5,463 nucleotides of DNA, taken from the NCBI GenBank assembly GCA_900769345.1, contig CAAGGJ010000127.1, positions 1 through 5,463 on the forward strand. The letters run 5' to 3'. The notes below the pieces were generated by a model. The model was not told where the DNA came from. It searched no databases and saw only the letters and a list, made by a program, of their open reading frames with translations. The position numbers and the translations under genes were made by a program. Below, piece after piece: positions 5,446 through 5,463 of the stretch. Source of the stretch: Bacteroidales bacterium (GTDB lineage: Bacteria > Bacteroidota > Bacteroidia > Bacteroidales > Muribaculaceae). Positions within the stretch are counted from its first letter, which is position 1. Each line of letters opens with the position of its first letter.

Positions 5446-5463
5446 TGTAATTCACTGTAATTC
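5446..5463. repeat. Short 10-base-period direct repeat at the window edge
   Basis: Seen: TGTAATTC at 5446-5453 and 5456-5463, one helical turn apart and running into the right edge. With only two copies of eight bases visible this may be chance, or the beginning of a longer array outside the window. Confidence 0.35.

Larger units (their letters stand above)
5071..5463. other. Repeat-rich intergenic region without a gene
   Basis: No reading frame of believable length or codon use is present on either strand in these 393 bases. In order from the ATPase outward it holds the ATPase promoter, two tandem 51-base hairpin units, two 15-base direct repeats, about 45 bases with nothing recognised (5276-5320), a strong hairpin terminator, a three-part repeat with a second perfect hairpin, and short terminal repeats. 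The minus-strand T-run of the terminator suggests that the next gene to the right also reads leftward and ends here. Confidence 0.7.

Noticed and set aside
5071..5463. CRISPR array, considered because of the regular repeats
   Set aside because: Only two copies of the 51-base unit with a two-base gap, and two of the 15-base unit; there are no unique spacers and no cas genes.

Overview
The window looks like chromosomal DNA from a gut-type member of the Bacteroidales. Three things point there: promoters of the TTG-N20-TAnnTTTG form, weak or absent Shine-Dalgarno sites, and a vitamin B12 uptake operon whose surface lipoprotein is of the BtuG type. Genus is not resolved; Muribaculaceae or a relative is only a guess. 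All three genes are on the minus strand, so the window reads from right to left.

Right end (5071-5463): an intergenic stretch with no credible gene but dense in repeats. It holds an 18-base terminal direct repeat running off the window, a 14-bp perfect hairpin inside a three-part repeat, a strong two-way terminator hairpin, a pair of 15-base direct repeats, and two tandem 51-base hairpin units. The last unit ends one base from the -33 element of the next gene's promoter.

Middle (3628-5070): a monocistronic gene for a P-loop ATPase with a C-terminal PD-(D/E)XK nuclease-like domain (the ATPase_2/AAA_14 plus DUF234 architecture). It has its own promoter just upstream and a terminator hairpin just downstream. 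Its cellular role is unknown.

Left (1-3538): a cobalamin-controlled operon. A promoter at 3508-3538 starts a transcript that almost immediately enters a classical cobalamin riboswitch (about 3288-3493). A 166-base leader follows, with inverted repeats that can bury the start of the first gene. That gene is btuB, a 680-residue TonB-dependent outer-membrane receptor. It overlaps by one base (TGATG) with btuG, a surface lipoprotein beta-propeller cut by the window's left edge. In the established Bacteroides model, BtuG captures cobalamin at the cell surface and hands it to BtuB, which imports it using TonB energy. The riboswitch should shut the operon down when cobalamin is plentiful. Inner-membrane transport genes (btuFCD type) could follow to the left but are not visible.

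Nothing here is clearly a new system. The items most worth a second look are the far-downstream start-burying hairpin with a possible loop contact to the riboswitch, and the tandem hairpin repeats abutting the ATPase promoter.
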